DNA from: AC-32 sp963765785
Lineage (GTDB): Bacteria > Actinomycetota > Thermoleophilia > Gaiellales > Gaiellaceae
DNA length: 64,000 nucleotides
Assembly (NCBI GenBank): GCA_963765785.1
Contig: CAVXXW010000001.1
Coordinates: forward strand, 1 to 64,000
Direction: 5' to 3'
Below, one piece after another: positions 25,621 to 34,006 of the stretch (positions within the stretch are counted from its first letter, which is position 1; the number at the start of each line of letters is the position of its first letter). The notes beneath the pieces were generated by a model, which did no database searches, was not told the origin of the DNA, and worked only from the letters and a program-made list of their open reading frames with translations. The position numbers and the translations under genes were made by a program.

Positions 25621-26391
25621 ATGCCACGCGCCTCCGCGCACGCGCATGCGAGGCGGCGGCGGGCGGAAACGGCCGCTGTACGTCGGAAGAGGCGATTGGC
25701 GGGGCTTCTCCTGCTCGCGTCGGTCGCGCTCGTCACGCTGCTACTGACCGCCTTCGGGTCGGGCGGCCACGCCGTGGTCCCGACCTCGGCGCCGGCGCCT
25801 TCGACGCGCCTCTTGCCGGCCGGGCCGCCGAGGCCGCAGGTGCTCGCGCTGCAGGGATCGATCCGGCTGCTGCAGCCGGTCTCGCGCGTGACGGCGATCG
25901 GCTACCACGCCTCCGGGGACGGCGCGCTGCCGCTGCGGCCCGTCGGCCGGCAGGTGAACCAGGGCCTCGTCGGCCGTGTCGCGCGCAGCCTCTTCGGCAG
26001 CGACGGCGGCAGCCTCCGCTACTACGTGCTCGGCGGCGGCACCGGCCCCGCGACCTCGTCCCTGGACGTCGGCGCGCCGGTCGGCACCGACGTCTACTCG
26101 CCGGTTGACGGGACCGTCGTCGGGATCACGCCCTACATCCTCGCGGGCAAGCACATGGGCGCCCGGATCGACATCCAGCCGAGCGGCAACCCGTCGCTCG
26201 TCGTCTCGGTCACGCACCTCCGGCCCGACCCGAACCTGAACGTCGGCTCGACGCTCACCGCCACGAGCTCGAAGGTCGGCACCGTGATCGACTTCGCGAG
26301 CGTCGAGCGGCAGGCGCTGGCACGCGTCACGCAGGACGCCGGGAACCACGTGTCGATCGAGGTCCGCCCGGCGACACTCTCGCTGCCCTGA
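25621..26391 (+). CDS. membrane-anchored degenerate LytM (M23)-fold protein
   Basis: A 256-residue protein with a basic N-terminus and one span (LAGLLLLASVALVTLLLTAF), so anchored with its body outside. Residues of about 145-250 follow the LytM/peptidase M23 layout: GAPVGTDVYSPVDGTVVGI, then SVTHLRPDPNLNVGSTLTA and GNHVSIEV. In active M23 enzymes the last motif is HxH and an HxxxD precedes; here Asn and Ser replace the final His positions, so zinc hydrolysis is unlikely. A structural or activator role, as for EnvC/NlpD-type proteins, is possible. Confidence 0.65.
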   Translation: MPRASAHAHARRRRAETAAVRRKRRLAGLLLLASVALVTLLLTAFGSGGHAVVPTSAPAPSTRLLPAGPPRPQVLALQGSIRLLQPVSRVTAIGYHASGDGALPLRPVGRQVNQGLVGRVARSLFGSDGGSLRYYVLGGGTGPATSSLDVGAPVGTDVYSPVDGTVVGITPYILAGKHMGARIDIQPSGNPSLVVSVTHLRPDPNLNVGSTLTATSSKVGTVIDFASVERQALARVTQDAGNHVSIEVRPATLSLP

Positions 26392-27167
26392 TCGTCCTCT
26401 TCATAGCCGACGTGTTCGGCACGCCCGGCCGCAAGGCCGTCGAGGAGCGGCTGCCGGGGTTAAAGGAGGAGCTCGGCGTCGGCTTCTGCGTCGTCAACGC
26501 CGAGAACGTCGCCGACGGCGCGGGCGTGACGCCAAGGCTCGCGGACCGTCTGCTGGCGGCCGGCGCCGACGTGCTCACGCTCGGCAACCACGTCTGGCGG
26601 CGACGCGAGATCGCGCCGTACCTCGAAACCTCGGAGCGGGTCGTGCGGCCGGCGAACCTCGCCTCGAGCACGCCCGGCCGCGGGCTGGCGGTGGTCGAGG
26701 CGGAGGACGGGACGCCGGTCGCGGTCCTCAACCTCCAGGGGCAGCTCTTCATGCAGACCCACGTCAGCCCGTTCGAGGTGGTGGACGCGCTCGTCGCGGG
26801 GGCGCGGGCCGCGGCGAAGATCGTGCTCGTCGACTTCCACGCCGAGGCGACGAGCGAGAAGGTCGCGATGGCGCGGATCCTCGACGGGCAGGTCACGGCC
26901 GTCTTCGGGACGCACACGCACGTGCAGACGAGCGACGCTCGCGTGCAGCCAGGCGGCACGGCCGCGATCACCGACGCCGGCATGACCGGGCCGCACGACT
27001 CCGTGATCGGCGTCAAGGCCGAGCTCGCCATCTCGCGCATGCGGACCGGGATGGGCGTCCGCTTCGAGCCGGCCGACGGAGGCGTGCGCATCGAAGGTGC
27101 GCTCGTCGAGTGCAACGCCGACGGGCGCGCGCTCAGCTGCGAGCCGGTGCGCGTGCCGGTGCCGTGA
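26388..27167 (+). CDS. YmdB-like metallophosphoesterase (2',3'-cNMP phosphodiesterase family)
   Basis: A 259-residue member of the TIGR00282/YmdB family. The N-terminus IVLFIADVFGTPGRKAVEE aligns with the family ILFIGDVVGxPGR, whose Asp binds metal. This Asp is encoded just before the first GTG at 26412, so that GTG cannot be the start. CTG 26388, in a CTGA overlap with the upstream stop, is the likely start. Other ligands are in VNAENVADGAGV, LTLGNHVWRR, DFHAEATSEK and GTHTHVQTSD. YmdB-type proteins affect RNA metabolism and biofilm state. Its tail overlaps the convergent GT gene by 35 bases. Confidence 0.8.
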   Translation: MIVLFIADVFGTPGRKAVEERLPGLKEELGVGFCVVNAENVADGAGVTPRLADRLLAAGADVLTLGNHVWRRREIAPYLETSERVVRPANLASSTPGRGLAVVEAEDGTPVAVLNLQGQLFMQTHVSPFEVVDALVAGARAAAKIVLVDFHAEATSEKVAMARILDGQVTAVFGTHTHVQTSDARVQPGGTAAITDAGMTGPHDSVIGVKAELAISRMRTGMGVRFEPADGGVRIEGALVECNADGRALSCEPVRVPVP

Positions 27168-28356
27168 GGACAACGAGCAGCGCGACCAGCACGAGGTCGC
27201 GCGCGAGCAGCACCCACGACGGGAGCTCGTCGAAGTGGACGAGGTCGAAGTAGCGGATCGGGAACCAGACCTGCGTCAGCAGCAGCGCGAGCGCGAGCAG
27301 CGCTGACGCGGCGAGCCCGCGGCGGCCGGCGACGAGCGGGACGACCGGCAGCAGCCAGATCAGGAACTGCGGCGAGAGCACCTTGTCGAACGCAATGAAG
27401 GCCGCGAGCGACGCAGCCGTCCAACGCACGAGCCGCTCGGGCGTCGCAGGGCCGCGCGCAGCGGCGACCCAGATCCCGAGCAGCGACACGAGGAGGAGCG
27501 CGGTCGAGATCGCTCCGGCGGCGTGCGGCGCCGAGCCGACGAGGTTCTGCGAGCCATGGCTCGAGACCATGGTCAGCGCGAGCCCCCACGTGTGGTGGGC
27601 AGCGAGCAGGAGCGCGGAGCCGATGCTCTCGATCTGCAGCGGCCGCGTCGTCTGGCTGACCACGCTTTCCCACACGCCATGGGGCGCGAGTGCGACGAAC
27701 GGGACGACCACGACGGCGGCGACGGCGACGGCCGCGACGAGGCAGATCAGCGCCTCGCGGCGGCCGCGCGTGCGCCAGACGTAGACGAAGGCCGGCGGTA
27801 GCACGACCGCCGGGAACGCCTTCGCCGCCACGCCGAGCCCGATCGCCGCGAAGCCGAGCCGCTCGCGCCGGGCGAGCACCGCCGCGAGGCCGGCGACCGT
27901 CAGCGCCGCGGGCCAGAGGTCGTAGCGGTAGAGGATGACGGAGCCGAGCACGAGCGGCGCGAGCGCGAAGAAGCAGAGCGCCGCCGCCGTCCGCTCGAGC
28001 GTCGCGCCGAGCGAGCGGAGCGCCCACCACATCGCCGCAAGCGCGCCGACGCCGCAGAGCGCGATCAGGATCTGGAACTCCCGGTTGTAGAGCGAGGCCG
28101 ACGGCCGCCCGATGGCCGGCAGCACGAACGTCGGCAGCGCACCGGGCGGGTACTCGACCGGAAAGTCGCGGTACGGCACGAGGCCGCGCACCATCGCGTC
28201 GCCGTACCGGTGGTACTCGATCGTGTCGAGGATCAGCGCGTGCTGGTACCAGCCCCAGTGCAGCAGCGTTAGCGCGACGAGGAAGAGGCCCGCGGCTCCG
28301 ACGAGGAGCCGTTGCGGGTCACTCGACGCCGACCAGCTCTTGGCGAGGACGCTCAA
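27133..28356 (-). CDS. GT87/DUF2029-like polyprenol-sugar glycosyltransferase
   Basis: A 407-residue integral membrane protein with about ten spans in the GT-C/DUF2029 style. The first loop carries HRYGDAMVRGLVPYRDFPVEYPPG split as HRYGDAMV and PYRDFPVEYPPGA, where the Asp is the probable catalytic acid. VLSPQFLIWLLPVVPLV near the end is typical. Such enzymes (PimE-like) move sugars from polyprenol donors on the outer membrane face. The start is uncertain; TTG 28356 overlaps the upstream gene by 38 bases, and no ATG or GTG exists before the first span. Confidence 0.75.
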   Translation of the reverse strand: MSVLAKSWSASSDPQRLLVGAAGLFLVALTLLHWGWYQHALILDTIEYHRYGDAMVRGLVPYRDFPVEYPPGALPTFVLPAIGRPSASLYNREFQILIALCGVGALAAMWWALRSLGATLERTAAALCFFALAPLVLGSVILYRYDLWPAALTVAGLAAVLARRERLGFAAIGLGVAAKAFPAVVLPPAFVYVWRTRGRREALICLVAAVAVAAVVVVPFVALAPHGVWESVVSQTTRPLQIESIGSALLLAAHHTWGLALTMVSSHGSQNLVGSAPHAAGAISTALLLVSLLGIWVAAARGPATPERLVRWTAASLAAFIAFDKVLSPQFLIWLLPVVPLVAGRRGLAASALLALALLLTQVWFPIRYFDLVHFDELPSWVLLARDLVLVALLVVLTAPARAPARS

Positions 28357-30046
28357 GCGGCGCTCGGACGGTGGCGCGCAGCGGCTCGGCGGCGGGGGCG
28401 AGCACGGCGATCGCGGCGAATGGGAAGAACCACGGCAGGTACGCGTAGTACCAGTGCGTCAGGACGATCTCGGCGCCGACCAGCAATGCCGCGGTCAGCG
28501 CGGCGAGCTGCAGCGGCGACTTGCGGCGCGGAACGAAATAGACCGCGATGGCGCCGAAGAGCAGCAGCCCTTCGAGCACGCGCTGGAGGACGTGCAGGTC
28601 GGGCAGCCCGGCGTGGTACTGCCGCCAGTCCCAAATCGAGAACGGCGACTCGCGGTCGACCTGCCAGCTGAGTGTGCGGGTCCAGAACTGGTGCGCGGCC
28701 GCGAGGGGGTGGCCGTCGAGCAGCAGGATCGAGAAGACGGCGAGGCTCGTGAGCACGAAGGCGCCGGCGAACACGAGCGCCGGCCGCAGCCGTCGTTCCG
28801 GGTACGACGCCCACAGCGGCACGAGCAGCAGCGAGGCGAACTTCGTCCAGCCCGAGAGCGCGACCGCCGCCCCGCGGGCTATCGGCGAGGTGACGAGCCA
28901 GAAGCCCCAGATCAGGAACAGCGGCACGAGCGCGTCGTTCGTGTTCGAGTTCGAGACGTACTGCGTGAACGGGTAGGCGGCCCACGCGAACGCGAGCGTC
29001 ACCGCGAGGCGTTGCCCGCCGAAGCGCAGGCCGACGAGCGCCAACCCCAGCAGGCAGAGCAGGTCGAAGCCGATCGAAGCGAAGTGCGCGGCGGGCAGGT
29101 CGTCCCACTTCCCGGTCCAGCCGAGCGCGAGGTAGCCCGGCAGGTACGCCTCGTACGCCACCGGCCCATACGTGTCGCCCTGCGGGTTGGCCGACTCGCA
29201 GCGACCGTCGCGCTGGATGTGGTCGCGGATCTCGCCGTCGGCGTCGGCCGGGCCGCACGGCTTGCCGCGCTCGACCGGGAAGTTCCCGTACGGCACGACG
29301 CCGTTCGCGATCCGGTTCGCGCCGATCACGCCGGAGTAGCCGACGTCGATCACGTTCGAGGACTGCGTGTTCAACCCGATCCGGAAACCGGCGGCGAAGA
29401 CCGTCGCCGCCGCGAGCGCCCAAACCGGCCAGACCGGCACCGCGCCCGTCGCGAGCCGGCCACGCCAGGCGCTCCAGGTCATGCGTCCGAGCAGGTAGAG
29501 GAGCGGCGGGTAGACGAGCGGCGCGCTCGTGGAGATGTCGCCCTTGTTGAAGTACCAGAGCGAGACGCTGAACGAGAGCAGCGCGAGCAGGTCGAGGTTG
29601 CGCAGCGACAGCGGTCGCCGCAGGTCGCCGAGGCCGAGCAGGAAGAGCAGGCAGAAACCGAGCCAGACGGGCGTGCTGTTGAGCTCCTTCCCGCCAAAGG
29701 CGCCCGGGTAGCCGCGCGCCATCTTCCACGCGACCTGCGGCCCGGTCCACGCCTCTGTGACCGCGCCGCTCGTGTCGTCGACCTTGCCGGTCGCGACCTC
29801 GCCGGCCGGCCCCGACCAGACCTTGATCGTCCAGAGGTGCCGGCCCTTGTCGAAGCTCGTCTCGACCTGGCGGTCCTTGCGCGGGTAGTGCGCGAGCCAG
29901 TCGGCGACCTTGTCGTCCTGCAGGAAGATCTTCGTCGTGGCCGCCTTGGTGAGCCGCTGGTCGGGCGGGCCGAGCGGCTTGCCGCCCGCGAGCGCGGGCC
30001 CCGCCAGGATCAGCCCGATCGCGGCTGCGGCGAGGACGCGCCCCAT
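28319..30046 (-). CDS. signal-peptide/PepSY-like domain fused to a GT-C-like membrane protein
   Basis: A 575-residue protein. A signal peptide (VLAAAAIGLILAGPALAGG) is followed by about 90 extracytoplasmic residues resembling a PepSY-type fold: KVADWLAHYPRK, SFDKGRHLWTIKVWSG, GKVDDTSGAVTEAWTG. Ten or more membrane spans follow, with a YGNFPVERGKPCG loop comparable to the PYRDFPVEYPPG loop of the downstream GT87-like gene. Two loop cysteines, in GKPCGPADAD and RDGRCESANPQGD, may form a disulfide. The two genes overlap, so they are probably partners in glycan export or assembly. Confidence 0.65.
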   Translation of the reverse strand: MGRVLAAAAIGLILAGPALAGGKPLGPPDQRLTKAATTKIFLQDDKVADWLAHYPRKDRQVETSFDKGRHLWTIKVWSGPAGEVATGKVDDTSGAVTEAWTGPQVAWKMARGYPGAFGGKELNSTPVWLGFCLLFLLGLGDLRRPLSLRNLDLLALLSFSVSLWYFNKGDISTSAPLVYPPLLYLLGRMTWSAWRGRLATGAVPVWPVWALAAATVFAAGFRIGLNTQSSNVIDVGYSGVIGANRIANGVVPYGNFPVERGKPCGPADADGEIRDHIQRDGRCESANPQGDTYGPVAYEAYLPGYLALGWTGKWDDLPAAHFASIGFDLLCLLGLALVGLRFGGQRLAVTLAFAWAAYPFTQYVSNSNTNDALVPLFLIWGFWLVTSPIARGAAVALSGWTKFASLLLVPLWASYPERRLRPALVFAGAFVLTSLAVFSILLLDGHPLAAAHQFWTRTLSWQVDRESPFSIWDWRQYHAGLPDLHVLQRVLEGLLLFGAIAVYFVPRRKSPLQLAALTAALLVGAEIVLTHWYYAYLPWFFPFAAIAVLAPAAEPLRATVRAPLERPRQELVGVE

Positions 30047-30129
30047 CGCCTCAGCCTAGCGCCCCGCGCTACGCTCGCTCGCGCGCCTGACGCGCGGAGG
30101 CCGGCTCCACCGGCCGGAGGCGGTGGCGG
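30047..30129. other. intergenic region with hairpins between GtrA and GT-C genes
   Basis: 83 bases rich in short inverted repeats, including GGCCGG-CTCCA-CCGGCC at about 30103-30119. There is no T-tract, so no clear terminator is called. It may space or stabilise the message between co-oriented genes. Confidence 0.3.
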
Positions 30130-30603
30130 TCAGGGGCGCGAGCGGACTTTGAAGGACCAGAGCTTGTTGCCGATGAAGTTGAGCGGGGTCACGAGCACGA
30201 CCGCAATCGCCTGGGAGGTCACCTTGTCCATTCCCAGCTCGATGAAGGCCGAGAGCAGCACCAGGTTCGCGACGTAGGCGACGAGCGCGACGACGAGAAA
30301 CCGCAGCCCTTGCCAGCCGACGTGGCCGCGCTGGTCGTGGAACGTCCAGAGCCGGTTCCACGTGTAGTTGTTCGTCACCGCGACGAGGAACGAGCACGTC
30401 GCCGCCGCGGTGTAGTGCCAGCCGGCCCCGCGCAGCAGCGCCGTGTAGACGACGAGGTTGATCACGTAGCCGCTCAGCCCGACGAGCGAGAACTTCGCGA
30501 GCTGCTTCCAGTTGTGCGGGCTGCTCAGCGCCTGGCGCGCGCGGGCGCGGGCCGGGGCGGTGGCGGGCGAAAGGGCCATCGGCCGGCGAGCGTACCCGCT
30601 CAA
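30130..30603 (-). CDS. GtrA-family membrane protein
   Basis: A 157-residue four-span GtrA/DPMS-like protein. FSLVGLSGYVINLVVYTALL is the opening signature; VTNNYTWNRLWTF and LNFIGNKLWSF, the repeated N-x-x-W-x-F ends of paired helices, are diagnostic. GtrA proteins help flip or present polyprenol-linked sugars. That fits the adjacent GT-C-like genes. It starts at ATG 30603 or nine residues later. Confidence 0.88.
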   Translation of the reverse strand: MSGYARRPMALSPATAPARARARQALSSPHNWKQLAKFSLVGLSGYVINLVVYTALLRGAGWHYTAAATCSFLVAVTNNYTWNRLWTFHDQRGHVGWQGLRFLVVALVAYVANLVLLSAFIELGMDKVTSQAIAVVLVTPLNFIGNKLWSFKVRSRP

Positions 30604-30621
30604 CGGCGCTCCTGCGCCGGT

Positions 30622-31257
30622 CTACCCGGAGAAGCCCTCCTCGCCGACGAGCGGCACGAACCGGCACGGGACGGAGTGCACTACGGCCGGCCCTTCCGGG
30701 CTGCGGACAATCACCTCGAGCCGCTGCGCGCGCTGGCCGCCGACGGGCACCACGAGGCGGCCGCGCTGCCGCAGCTGCTCGTAGAGCGTCTCCGGGAACG
30801 CGGGCGCCGCGGCCGCGACGGCGATCGCGTCGAACGGCGCTAGGTCGGGGACGCCGAGCGTGCCGTCGCCGACCCGCACCTCGACCTGTGGGTACCCGGC
30901 TTCCGCAAGGTTGGCGCGAGCCTGTTCGGCCAGCTCCGGGATCCGCTCGATCGTGACCACCTCCGCGCCGAGCTCCGCGAGCACCGCCGCCTGGTAGCCG
31001 GAGCCCGTACCGACGTCAAGCACGAGCTCGCCCGGCCGCACCGCGAGCGCCTCGGCGATGCGCGCCACCATGTACGGCTGCGAGATCGTCTGCCCGTGGC
31101 CGATCGGGAGCGCGGCGTCGCGGTAGGCGCGGCGCCGCTCCTCCGCCGGCACGAACAGCTCACGCGGCACGCTCGCCATCGCCTCGAGCACCCGCTCGTC
31201 GCGGATGTCTCGTCCGCGGAGCTGGCGCTCGACCATCTGCCGGCGGTCAGGCGGCAC
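30622..31257 (-). CDS. pcm: protein-L-isoaspartate O-methyltransferase
   Basis: A 211-residue Pcm that methylates isoaspartyl residues to start their repair. SAM motif I is LVLDVGTGSGYQAAVLAEL. PIGHGQTISQPYMVARIAEAL is the highly conserved substrate region, and DAIAVAAAAPAFPETLYEQL and GRLVVPVGGQRAQ follow. It overlaps the phosphodiesterase gene upstream by 11 bases and probably shares its transcript. Confidence 0.94.
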   Translation of the reverse strand: MPPDRRQMVERQLRGRDIRDERVLEAMASVPRELFVPAEERRRAYRDAALPIGHGQTISQPYMVARIAEALAVRPGELVLDVGTGSGYQAAVLAELGAEVVTIERIPELAEQARANLAEAGYPQVEVRVGDGTLGVPDLAPFDAIAVAAAAPAFPETLYEQLRQRGRLVVPVGGQRAQRLEVIVRSPEGPAVVHSVPCRFVPLVGEEGFSG

Positions 31258-32584
31258 GGGCGTACGCCGGCCGCTGCACGCCGAAGTGCTCGAACGCGAG
31301 CGGGGCGAGGTCGACGATGCTGCGCGGCTCGGCTTCGAGCCCGACGGTGAGGATCGGCACGAGGGAGTCGCCGGCCTCGAGCGAGCCGTGGCTGCCGCCG
31401 CCTAGGTGGCTCCGGCCGGCGAGGTCGGTCAGCTCGACGCCGAGCGGCGGCGAGACGATCAGCTCGCCGGCGTTCGGATTCGCGAGCGCGGCCCAGCAGC
31501 GCTCGAGCGCGTCCGGCTGGTCGAGGAGCGCCGGGTCGCCGCTCGTCCGCCACCCGCCGTCGGCGGGCGCGAAGCGAAGCTCTTCGCCGCCGCGCCGGGC
31601 GACCGCCTCGCCGCCGTCGCGGTAGAGGACGACCTCCGCCGCCGGCGAGCCGTCGAGCCGCCGCGCGAGCTCGTCGACCTCCTCCCGGCACCCGTCGAGC
31701 CGGTAGACCATGCCCGCGCGGTTCGACGCCGTCACGAGCACGCCGTCGACGCCGGCGAACGACGCCTCGAGGGAGACCGCCCGCTCGACGAGCGTCTGCC
31801 CGTGGTCGGAGCAGACGATGACCGCGTACCGCTCGAGGAACTCGTCCGGCCCGCCCGCCGCTTCGATCAGCGCTCCCACCGCCGCGTCACTGCGCGCGAG
31901 CGCCTCCTGCGTCCCGTCCGGGCCGAGCGCGTGCGAGGCGAAGTCGTAGTCGGGCAGGTAGTAGACGAGCAGGTCGACGGCGTCGCGCGTGACGAGCCAG
32001 CGGCCGACGTACGCGGCGTAGGCGTCGATCGACCCGGTCGAGCGTCCGAAGACGGCGACCGGTGCGCCTGTCACCTCGGACTCGAACAGGCTGTAGAAGA
32101 AGAACTCCTTCGGCCCGAACGCCGGCCGCGTCAACCCCGGCACGAGCGGCAGGTGCGGCGTGCGGCCGCGGTAGCAGGTGATGTTCACCGCCGCCGTGGT
32201 CAGGCCCGCGTCCTCGAGCCCTTCGTAGACGGTGACCGCGTCGCGGCCGAGATGCTGCTCGTTCATGTTGAAGATCGCGTCGAGAATCGACCGGCGCGCG
32301 CCCGCCGCGCGGATCGCCGCGAACGACGAGCCGTACTCGACGAGGCGCCGCTCGCCTCGATTCCACCAGACCAGGTGCGGGATGTGGTGCACATCCGGGT
32401 GCGCGCCGGTGGCGATCGAGCTCAGGCAGACCGGCGTCAGCGACGGGAAGGTCGACGTGCCGCGGCGGTAGCTGCCGTTGCGGGCGAGGAACGCGAGCGC
32501 CGGCGCGAACTCGGTCTCGACGGCGTCCTCGAAGACCTCCGGCGTGAGGCCGTCGATCACGACCAGGATCAGCTTCTTAGTCAC
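31247..32584 (-). CDS. alkaline-phosphatase-superfamily nucleotide pyrophosphatase/phosphodiesterase
   Basis: A 445-residue enzyme of the type I phosphodiesterase/nucleotide pyrophosphatase family. The metal-binding start is LILVVIDGLTPEVF, the nucleophile Thr lies in STFPSLTPVCLSSIATG, and later ligands are in YLPDYDFASHALGPDG (Asp, His) and VIVCSDHGQT (Asp-His). No signal peptide is seen, so it appears cytosolic. The substrate is unknown; actinobacterial relatives sit in envelope clusters. It starts at ATG 32584, overlapping the small membrane gene by 8 bases. Confidence 0.85.
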   Translation of the reverse strand: MTKKLILVVIDGLTPEVFEDAVETEFAPALAFLARNGSYRRGTSTFPSLTPVCLSSIATGAHPDVHHIPHLVWWNRGERRLVEYGSSFAAIRAAGARRSILDAIFNMNEQHLGRDAVTVYEGLEDAGLTTAAVNITCYRGRTPHLPLVPGLTRPAFGPKEFFFYSLFESEVTGAPVAVFGRSTGSIDAYAAYVGRWLVTRDAVDLLVYYLPDYDFASHALGPDGTQEALARSDAAVGALIEAAGGPDEFLERYAVIVCSDHGQTLVERAVSLEASFAGVDGVLVTASNRAGMVYRLDGCREEVDELARRLDGSPAAEVVLYRDGGEAVARRGGEELRFAPADGGWRTSGDPALLDQPDALERCWAALANPNAGELIVSPPLGVELTDLAGRSHLGGGSHGSLEAGDSLVPILTVGLEAEPRSIVDLAPLAFEHFGVQRPAYARAA

Positions 32585-32999
32585 GCGCGAGGCTGCGCAG
32601 GCCCGCGTAGCGCTCCGGCTGGCGGCGTCGCGCCCGGCCCGCGAGCGCCGGCAGCGCGACGGCCTCGAGGTAGCCGACGAACGGGATCAGCGCGAGCGCG
32701 GCGACGCCGACCGAGGCGAGGCCGACGAGCAGCGCCGTGCCGCCGCGCGTGCCGCCGCGCCGTAGCGTCCCCGCGACTAGGCCGGCCGTGACGAGCGCGC
32801 CGAGCGCGCCGCCGACTCCGCCGGCGACCGCCTCGTGCCAGCCGCCGATCAGCCAGCCGACGCCTGCGCCGACCGCGGCTGCCGCGAGCGTGACGACCGC
32901 GGCGAGCGTGCTTCGGGTCGGGGCCACGAGGGCCGCGAGCAGCGACCCGATCCCGAGGCCGAGCCCGAGCGACAGGCCGATCCGATAGGCCTCCCACAT
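32577..32999 (-). CDS. small glycine-rich membrane protein
   Basis: A 140-residue protein with four or five hydrophobic segments (LGLGLGIGSLLAALVAP, LAAVVTLAAAAVGAGVG, VGGALGALVTAGLVAG, LVGLASVGVAALALIPFVG) and a basic C-terminus RARRRQPERY. I do not recognise the family. ATG 32999 is chosen because the hydrophobic pattern begins there. It heads the minus-strand envelope run (phosphodiesterase, pcm, GtrA, GT-C) and is divergent from the thioredoxin-like gene. Confidence 0.6.
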   Translation of the reverse strand: MWEAYRIGLSLGLGLGIGSLLAALVAPTRSTLAAVVTLAAAAVGAGVGWLIGGWHEAVAGGVGGALGALVTAGLVAGTLRRGGTRGGTALLVGLASVGVAALALIPFVGYLEAVALPALAGRARRRQPERYAGLRSLARD

Positions 33000-33072
33000 T
33001 CCGCGGCTGAGTGTAGACAGCGTGCGTCCGCCGAGTTTCGATCTGGCCTGTGCAGGGGAAAAGGGTCCTGCG

Positions 33073-33357
33073 TTGGCCGACGACCCTCGCCCCCTCCTCG
33101 TCTTCTTCGGCGCCTCGCACTCGGGACCGGCGCGCCGGATGGAGAGCCTGATGGCACACCTCGCGCGCAAGGAGCGCGACCGGCTGCGGGTCACGACGAT
33201 CGACGTCGACGAGCGCCCCGAGCTCGCGGAGCGGTTCGGGGTCGAGACCGTGCCGACCCTCGCGCTTGTGAAGGACAAGCGCGTCGTCGACCGCCTCGTC
33301 GGCCGTGCGAGCGCACCCAAGATCGAGCGCATGCTCGAGCCGCACCTGGTGGCGTAA
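33073..33357 (+). CDS. thioredoxin-fold protein lacking the CxxC motif
   Basis: A 94-residue thioredoxin-like domain: PLLVFFGASHSGPARRMESL occupies the place of the WCGPC helix, then VTTIDVDERPELAERFGVETVPTLAL with the cis-Pro. It has no cysteine at the redox site, so it cannot do dithiol exchange. TTG 33073 follows a GGGGAAAAGGG run about eight bases upstream; GTG at 33022 would give a longer, less conserved start. It could be a binding or scaffold version of the fold. Confidence 0.65.
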   Translation: MADDPRPLLVFFGASHSGPARRMESLMAHLARKERDRLRVTTIDVDERPELAERFGVETVPTLALVKDKRVVDRLVGRASAPKIERMLEPHLVA

Positions 33358-33363
33358 GAGGGA

Positions 33364-33516
33364 TTGCCGGGTTCGCGCTCGCCGCCGGGGCGCTGATCGT
33401 TCCGAGGCAAGGACGCAGGGAGTGCTCGTAGCCGGAGGCTACGGGTGCGACTGAGGACGTAGCATCGGGGCGAGCAGTGCGGTCCGGCGGCTCAGTCTCG
33501 AATCCGGCAAGCACTC
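33364..33516 (+). ncRNA. candidate structured leader RNA upstream of the CHRD gene
   Basis: Within the 217-base gene-free stretch 33358-33574. TTGCCGGGTTCG (33364-33375) pairs with CGAATCCGGCAA (33499-33510) over 12 positions (one G-U). Inside is a 7-bp hairpin CGTAGCC-GGA-GGCTACG (33427-33443). GAGTGC (33420-33425) can pair with GCACTC (33511-33516) just outside the stem, making a pseudoknot. The arrangement resembles riboswitch-type leaders, but I cannot assign a class. The remaining leader carries the AGGAGAGGAGGAG ribosome site. Confidence 0.4.
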
Positions 33517-33574
33517 GTCAGGAAAACCGGTCCGCCTCCACGCCGCGTATCCGCCTCCAGAGGAGAGGAGGAGC

Positions 33575-34003
33575 ATGCGCAAAGCTGTCATCGGACTCGT
33601 GGTCTCGTCGTTGGCGTTGGTGGCAGTGCTCGCGGCGAGCGCCGCGACGAGCGCGACCGGCACCAAGTTCGAGATCGCGCTGAAAGGGACGAACGAATCG
33701 CCGGCCGCGCCCGCCTCGAACAAGGGGACGGCCGAGCTGACGCTGAACGCGAAGACCGGCAAGGTCTGCTGGGAGTTCAAGCTCACCCGCATCGACGGCA
33801 AGCCGAACCAGGCCCACATCCACAAGGGCAAGCGCGGCGTGTCCGGGAACATCGTCGTTCCGCTCGGCGCCGGCTACAAGCGCCAGGGCTGCACGACCGC
33901 CTCGAAGACGCTCGTCAAGTCGATCCTGAGAAGCCCCGCTGGCTTCTACGTGAACGTGCACAACGCGAAGCATCCGCTGGGCGCGATGCGCGGCCAGCTC
34001 TAG
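33575..34003 (+). CDS. secreted CHRD-domain protein
   Basis: A 142-residue exported protein with a signal peptide (VIGLVVSSLALVAVLAASAATS) and one CHRD domain: FEIALKGTNESPAAPASNKG, TGKVCWEFKLTRIDG, HIHKGKRGVSGNIVVPL and FYVNVHNAKHPLGAMRGQL. The paired histidines are conserved in the family. A single disulfide between the two cysteines is likely. CHRD proteins are extracellular with no settled function. A strong purine-rich ribosome site precedes ATG 33575. Confidence 0.88.
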   Translation: MRKAVIGLVVSSLALVAVLAASAATSATGTKFEIALKGTNESPAAPASNKGTAELTLNAKTGKVCWEFKLTRIDGKPNQAHIHKGKRGVSGNIVVPLGAGYKRQGCTTASKTLVKSILRSPAGFYVNVHNAKHPLGAMRGQL

Positions 34004-34006
34004 CTC

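Noticed and set aside
33364..33516. Assignment of the leader to the ydaO (c-di-AMP) riboswitch
   Set aside because: TCGAATCCG recalls part of that class, but the other conserved blocks were not recognised, so only a class-free candidate is reported.
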